Assembly (NCBI GenBank): GCA_913044145.1
Contig: CAJWOD010000086.1
Span: 1-6,485 of the forward strand
Reading direction: 5' to 3'
Origin: an uncultured Nitrospina sp.
GTDB taxonomy: Bacteria; Nitrospinota; Nitrospinia; Nitrospinales; VA-1
DNA length: 6,485 nucleotides
This document shows positions 3,410 to 6,485 of the stretch, in pieces. The notes beneath the pieces are model-generated. The model did no database searches and was not told where the DNA came from. It was given only the letters and a program-made list of their open reading frames with translations. A program made the position numbers and the translations under genes. Each line of letters starts with the position of its first letter. Positions within the stretch are counted from its first letter, which is position 1.

Positions 3410-6109
3410 TTGGCTGAAGAAGAAAAAGCTGAAGAAAAAACTAAACCGGATTTTAAAGAAGGGGAATTTGACGAGCATACCTCGTATAGTTTCCTTTTTT
3501 TTCTTATAGCCGGCACCACTCTATTAGTTACTTTTTGGGCCTTTTGGGATGATGAGTACAGTCGTCGTGGTTATAAAGTTTATCAGGAGACTTTCTTTAA
3601 AGAGCAGTACGCTAAAGCCGAGACGGAATGGAAAACAATCAACACAGAGATTAAAGATAAAGAGCAAGAAATAAATCAAAATCTTGCGGGAAAAATAAAT
3701 GAACTTGAGGACAATGATTCATATTTGGATTTAGTGGAAGAGGTTCGCTTAAAGCAAATTGCCTTAGATGAACAAAAAGAAAAAAAGAAATTTGCAGGTA
3801 GTAGAGTTGATGAGGCCTATTACTACTATAAAAAGGCAATGCACGAGGGAGAAAATTATGATGTGCAAATTGCTACATTACACTCTCTTGAAGGCAAGGT
3901 AAAAGAATTCGACCCTATAATAGCCGAAAAGCAAAAAATATTAGAAGAAGCAGAAAATAGGCTTTTAAATGTAAAAGCGGATCAAATTAAGTTGGAAAAA
4001 GAGCTGGCTAATTTAACTCGAAAAAAAAGTCAGCTAGAATTCTCAATGGATTACTACAAGCCGTTCCCCTTCTTTTGGAGACCGGCTGAAATCATACAAA
4101 CCGTAATTCCCGGATTCGGAGTAAATAGTTTTAAGGAGATCATATACAGGGTTGACCGATGTATGACTTGCCATATTTCTTACCAGGATGAGCACTACAA
4201 AGATTTTAAGCAACCGTTAAAGACCCACCCTGATTTAGATATATTAATTAAAAAACATCCTCCTGAAAGAACTGGTTGTACATGGTGTCATTTGGGTCAA
4301 GGTTCTGCTACTGCTCCCGCTGAGCATGCCCACGGCTCTCACCATGAGACGGATCAAACCTTGGAAGTTAATGAGCCTATTTTACATGGCAATTTTCAGC
4401 AAGCCACATGTAGGAATTGCCATGCCGAAGTGGTCAATCTAGAGGCAGCTCCATTACTCTCAAAGGGAAAACAATTATTTATAAAGTTGGGGTGTCACGG
4501 TTGTCATCTTGCCGATGGTTATTCGAAACAGGAAAAAGTGGGGCCTTCATTGTTGCGCATTGGTTCCAAAGTGGATACAAGCTGGCTGTATCGTTGGATT
4601 AAAAAACCCAAAGGTTATTTGCCCAAAACCAAAATGCCAGAGTTTGGTTTTAATGAGCATGACCTGCAAGGGGTCACGGCTTATCTACTGGATGCTTCAG
4701 ATAAAGATTATAAATTAAATAGGACCTTCGAAGAGGGTAATGCGGAGAAAGGTGAAAAATTATTTAAAACTGTGGGATGCCAAGCTTGCCATACTTTAAA
4801 TGGAAAAGGTGAAAATCACGCCCCGGATCTAAGCAATATCGCCCAGAAAGTTAATGCCGATTGGTTGGTAACCTGGATAGGGGGACCCCATACGTATAAT
4901 CCAAAGAGTAAAATGCCAGATTTGCGTCTTAGTAAAAGCGAATCCACTGATATCGCAACATATCTAATGCAGTTTGGTAATAAAGAGACAATTCCTGGGC
5001 TGGAGGCAAAACTCAAAGACCGCGCTTTGGTCAAGCACGGAGAAAAAGTGATTCGCAACCGTGGCTGTTTTGCATGTCATGACATTAAGGGAATGGAAAA
5101 TGAAGGCAGAATCGCTCCGGAGTTATCATCATTTGGAAGAAAAATGATAGCAGAGCTAGAATTTGGAGATTCCCATATTCCTCATACTTGGGAAGCTTGG
5201 GCCCGAAAAAAATTAGCAAAACCAGATAGTTTTAGAACTGAGCGCGTATTAGATAAAATGCCTAATTTTCATCTTGCACCGGATGAGATAGATGCCTTGG
5301 TGGTCTTATTAAAAGGGTTTAATGGTAGTAAGATACCAATTAAGTATAGAAAGGTGTTATCGGAAAAAGAAAAAATTATTGAAACAGGAAGACGCATTAT
5401 AACTAAGTATAATTGTCGGGGCTGTCATAATGTTGAGGGGAAAGGCGGGCAAATCCAGAAATATCTTAAGGCAAAGGCACAATACCCACCTCCTTTAGAA
5501 ATGGGAGATTATCATGTTGGGGAGCGTCTGAAAAGTTCGTGGCTATACTCTTTCTTACGTAGCCCAACTCCGGTCAGAACGTGGATTAAAGTTAAAATGC
5601 CCACATTCGCTTTTTCAGATAAAGAGGTCCGGGATTTGACAGCTTATTTTGAAGCCCTTTCCCCTGCTGATGAATATGAGGCAGGAGTCCATCAAGAGAA
5701 AAATACTGTTATTGCACAAAAAGGTGTAGAAATGGTGAACTATATGGACTGCGGCCGTTGCCATGATGATGGACAAAAAGGCATAGAGTTTTCTCTAGCC
5801 AGCCAAAGGCTACGAGAAAATTGGATACCGAAATGGCTGAAAGATACTCGAGCTTTGATTCCGTGGACGCCAATGCCTTCTCATTGGGTTAAAGCGGGAG
5901 ACGGATATAATGTCCCCACAAAGTTTGATGAAATCAAATCGGTTGGTGATGTAGATACACAGGTGGGAACCCTTAAGGACCTCATTGTTGCTTATAACAC
6001 AGCAGAGTTAGATTTTGATGTGTCTCTTGGTGAAGGAGGAGATGAGGACAGTGGAGAAGGTGAAGATGACGAAGATGAGGGTGAAGAGGATGAAGATGAT
6101 GAGGAATAA
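3410..6109 (+). CDS. Membrane-anchored octahaem c-type cytochrome of the bc complex, with coiled coil and acidic tail
   Basis: 899 residues. A charged N-terminus (1-26) and one membrane helix (27-46) precede a long Lys/Glu-rich coiled-coil-like region (about 60-212), then a Pro/Phe-rich linker (KPFPFFWRP). Eight CXXCH sites start at Cys251, 290, 334, 362, 457, 553, 669 and 781. The first three form a compact head with a His-rich patch (306-312). The last five head tandem class-I cytochrome c units, each followed by a Met-Pro with the likely axial Met: 409, 502, 617, 730 and 822. Residues 874-899 are almost wholly acidic. Haem attachment requires the C-terminal part to be periplasmic. No cytochrome f or c1 gene is present, so I infer this protein takes electrons from the Rieske cluster and passes them to a periplasmic acceptor. 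The TTG start is the only one before the membrane helix: TAG lies four codons upstream and the first ATG is deep in the coiled coil. The ribosome site (AGAGA, 3399-3403) is weak. It follows subunit IV by 37 bp. Confidence 0.93.
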   Translation: MAEEEKAEEKTKPDFKEGEFDEHTSYSFLFFLIAGTTLLVTFWAFWDDEYSRRGYKVYQETFFKEQYAKAETEWKTINTEIKDKEQEINQNLAGKINELEDNDSYLDLVEEVRLKQIALDEQKEKKKFAGSRVDEAYYYYKKAMHEGENYDVQIATLHSLEGKVKEFDPIIAEKQKILEEAENRLLNVKADQIKLEKELANLTRKKSQLEFSMDYYKPFPFFWRPAEIIQTVIPGFGVNSFKEIIYRVDRCMTCHISYQDEHYKDFKQPLKTHPDLDILIKKHPPERTGCTWCHLGQGSATAPAEHAHGSHHETDQTLEVNEPILHGNFQQATCRNCHAEVVNLEAAPLLSKGKQLFIKLGCHGCHLADGYSKQEKVGPSLLRIGSKVDTSWLYRWIKKPKGYLPKTKMPEFGFNEHDLQGVTAYLLDASDKDYKLNRTFEEGNAEKGEKLFKTVGCQACHTLNGKGENHAPDLSNIAQKVNADWLVTWIGGPHTYNPKSKMPDLRLSKSESTDIATYLMQFGNKETIPGLEAKLKDRALVKHGEKVIRNRGCFACHDIKGMENEGRIAPELSSFGRKMIAELEFGDSHIPHTWEAWARKKLAKPDSFRTERVLDKMPNFHLAPDEIDALVVLLKGFNGSKIPIKYRKVLSEKEKIIETGRRIITKYNCRGCHNVEGKGGQIQKYLKAKAQYPPPLEMGDYHVGERLKSSWLYSFLRSPTPVRTWIKVKMPTFAFSDKEVRDLTAYFEALSPADEYEAGVHQEKNTVIAQKGVEMVNYMDCGRCHDDGQKGIEFSLASQRLRENWIPKWLKDTRALIPWTPMPSHWVKAGDGYNVPTKFDEIKSVGDVDTQVGTLKDLIVAYNTAELDFDVSLGEGGDEDSGEGEDDEDEGEEDEDDEE
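6029..6106 (+). repeat. Purine-rich low-complexity stretch encoding the acidic C-terminal tail
   Basis: The last 26 codons of the octahaem cytochrome are built almost only from GAA, GAG, GAT, GAC and GGN. 19 of the 26 residues are Asp or Glu, six are Gly, one is Ser, and none is basic. The DNA is a run of near-repeats of GATGA and GAAGAT, which may vary in length between strains by slippage. The stop follows directly, so the tail is terminal and probably exposed in the periplasm. Confidence 0.8.
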
Positions 6110-6111
6110 AA

Positions 6112-6140
6112 TTGTGTTATCCTCAGATCATTTATATAAT
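6112..6140 (+). promoter_or_regulatory. Candidate internal promoter for the small membrane-protein genes
   Basis: TTGTGT (6112-6117) and TATAAT (6135-6140) are separated by 17 bp, in the 62-bp gap after the cytochrome gene. The -10 is perfect and the -35 matches at its first three bases. Transcription would begin near 6147 and leave a leader of about 25 bases carrying the ribosome site at 6161. In AT-rich spacer such matches can be chance, and readthrough from the upstream operon is also likely because no terminator is visible here. Confidence 0.35.
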
Positions 6141-6171
6141 TAACTTATTACTTTTGCGATAAGGGCGAACG

Positions 6172-6354
6172 ATGGAAAATTCAGGTCTTGAAAACTTTTT
6201 GTTAATAGCGACAAAGCCAGATAATATCCCGATTGGTACCATGCTAATTTTTGTAGGTTGGGTGTTTTGGATCGCAATCAAACAAATGGTCGCAAACGAT
6301 AAATGGATAAAGCAGGGCAAAAAAGAAAAAATTTGGGATGAAATGATAAAGTAA
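6172..6354 (+). CDS. Small single-helix membrane protein, unknown function
   Basis: 60 residues. One hydrophobic helix at about 19-38 (from PIGTMLIF to WIAIKQ) is preceded by a short polar N-terminus containing KPDNIPIG. A basic tail follows, with nine Lys after the helix, so by the positive-inside rule the C-terminus should face the cytoplasm. There is no cysteine and so no c-haem site. ATG at 6172 follows AAGGG (6161-6165) with 6-base spacing, a good ribosome site. It begins 62 bp after the octahaem cytochrome and its stop touches the next start, so it is probably co-expressed with both. I do not recognise a named family. A small structural subunit of the bc complex, or of a partner complex encoded further on, is a guess from position. 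An 88-codon frame on the other strand overlaps it but lacks comparable support. Confidence 0.7.
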   Translation: MENSGLENFLLIATKPDNIPIGTMLIFVGWVFWIAIKQMVANDKWIKQGKKEKIWDEMIK

Positions 6355-6485
6355 GTGGCAATATTTATAATCACTTTTGGTGCATTCATCGTTGGCATCT
6401 TATTGATTGTCTCCTTAAAGAAGATCTCACCCCCCGCTCCGCAAGAGCAAATACATTTTGATAACCCAAACGAAATTCCTAAATA
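6355..6485 (+). CDS. Second small membrane protein, truncated by or ending at the window edge
   Basis: GTG at 6355 directly follows the TAA of the previous gene (TAAGTG), an arrangement typical of coupled translation. 43 residues are readable: MAIFIITFGAFIVGILLIV at the start is a membrane helix, followed by Lys-Lys and a polar, Pro-rich stretch ending DNPNEIPK. The last two bases, TA, begin the next codon. If the following base is A or G the protein is complete at 43 residues, otherwise it continues. The helix at the very N-terminus could be an anchor or a signal-like segment. The two Lys just after it favour a cytoplasmic C-terminus, which argues against export. No separate strong ribosome site is visible, in line with coupling. 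Function unknown. Confidence 0.55.
   Translation, partial: MAIFIITFGAFIVGILLIVSLKKISPPAPQEQIHFDNPNEIPK

Noticed and set aside
4417..4718. Two alternative + strand frames of 61 and 69 codons inside the octahaem cytochrome
   Set aside because: They overlap haem domain four of the real gene and show no recognisable features or start signals.
4816..5058. 80-codon open frame on the minus strand inside the octahaem cytochrome
   Set aside because: It lies wholly within a coding region confirmed by CXXCH and Met-Pro motifs, and shows no motif of its own.
6132..6398. 88-codon open frame on the minus strand across the small membrane-protein genes
   Set aside because: It overlaps a + strand gene with a good ribosome site, a clear membrane helix and operon position. 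The minus frame looks like a low-complexity shadow with no motif.

Overview
The window is AT-rich (roughly 40% G+C by eye). All convincing genes lie on the + strand. It looks like chromosomal DNA of a Gram-negative respiratory bacterium. The Rieske protein has a twin-arginine signal, cytochrome b is split as in cytochrome b6f complexes, and the cytochrome subunit is a large periplasmic multihaem protein. This combination fits lineages such as Nitrospinota, Nitrospirota, deltaproteobacteria in the old sense, or Planctomycetota. I cannot fix the phylum from this sequence alone; a Nitrospinota-like marine bacterium is my best guess, held weakly.

Layout. Positions 1-1029 hold the 3' part of a flavoprotein gene of the dihydrolipoamide dehydrogenase family. 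Its nucleotide-binding and dimerisation regions are recognisable, but several key residues are replaced. A 147-bp gap follows, with a long AT-rich inverted repeat (1098-1134) and a perfect -10 box (1150-1155). This looks like the control region of the next operon.

Positions 1177-6109 encode a complete quinol:cytochrome c oxidoreductase (bc/b6f-type complex): a Rieske 2Fe-2S protein, a cytochrome b6-type subunit, a subunit IV with two extra membrane helices, and an 899-residue membrane-anchored cytochrome with eight CXXCH sites. The gaps between these genes are only 29-55 bp, so they are probably one transcript. Two of the four genes start with TTG. After the cytochrome come two tightly linked short genes for single-helix membrane proteins (6172-6354, and 6355 to the window edge). 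They could be small subunits of the complex.

How the parts should work together. Quinol is oxidised at the Qo site formed by cytochrome b and subunit IV. One electron goes through haems bL and bH, and probably a covalently bound haem ci on Cys81, back to the quinone pool. The other goes to the Rieske cluster. No separate cytochrome f or c1 gene is present. The eight-haem protein sits in that position and would carry electrons outward along a chain of c-haems to a periplasmic acceptor or terminal oxidase. The features most worth a second look are this octahaem subunit (long coiled coil, triple-haem head, five tandem class-I domains, acidic tail), the b6-type cysteine for haem ci, the catalytically altered lipoamide-dehydrogenase relative, and the two small membrane proteins.
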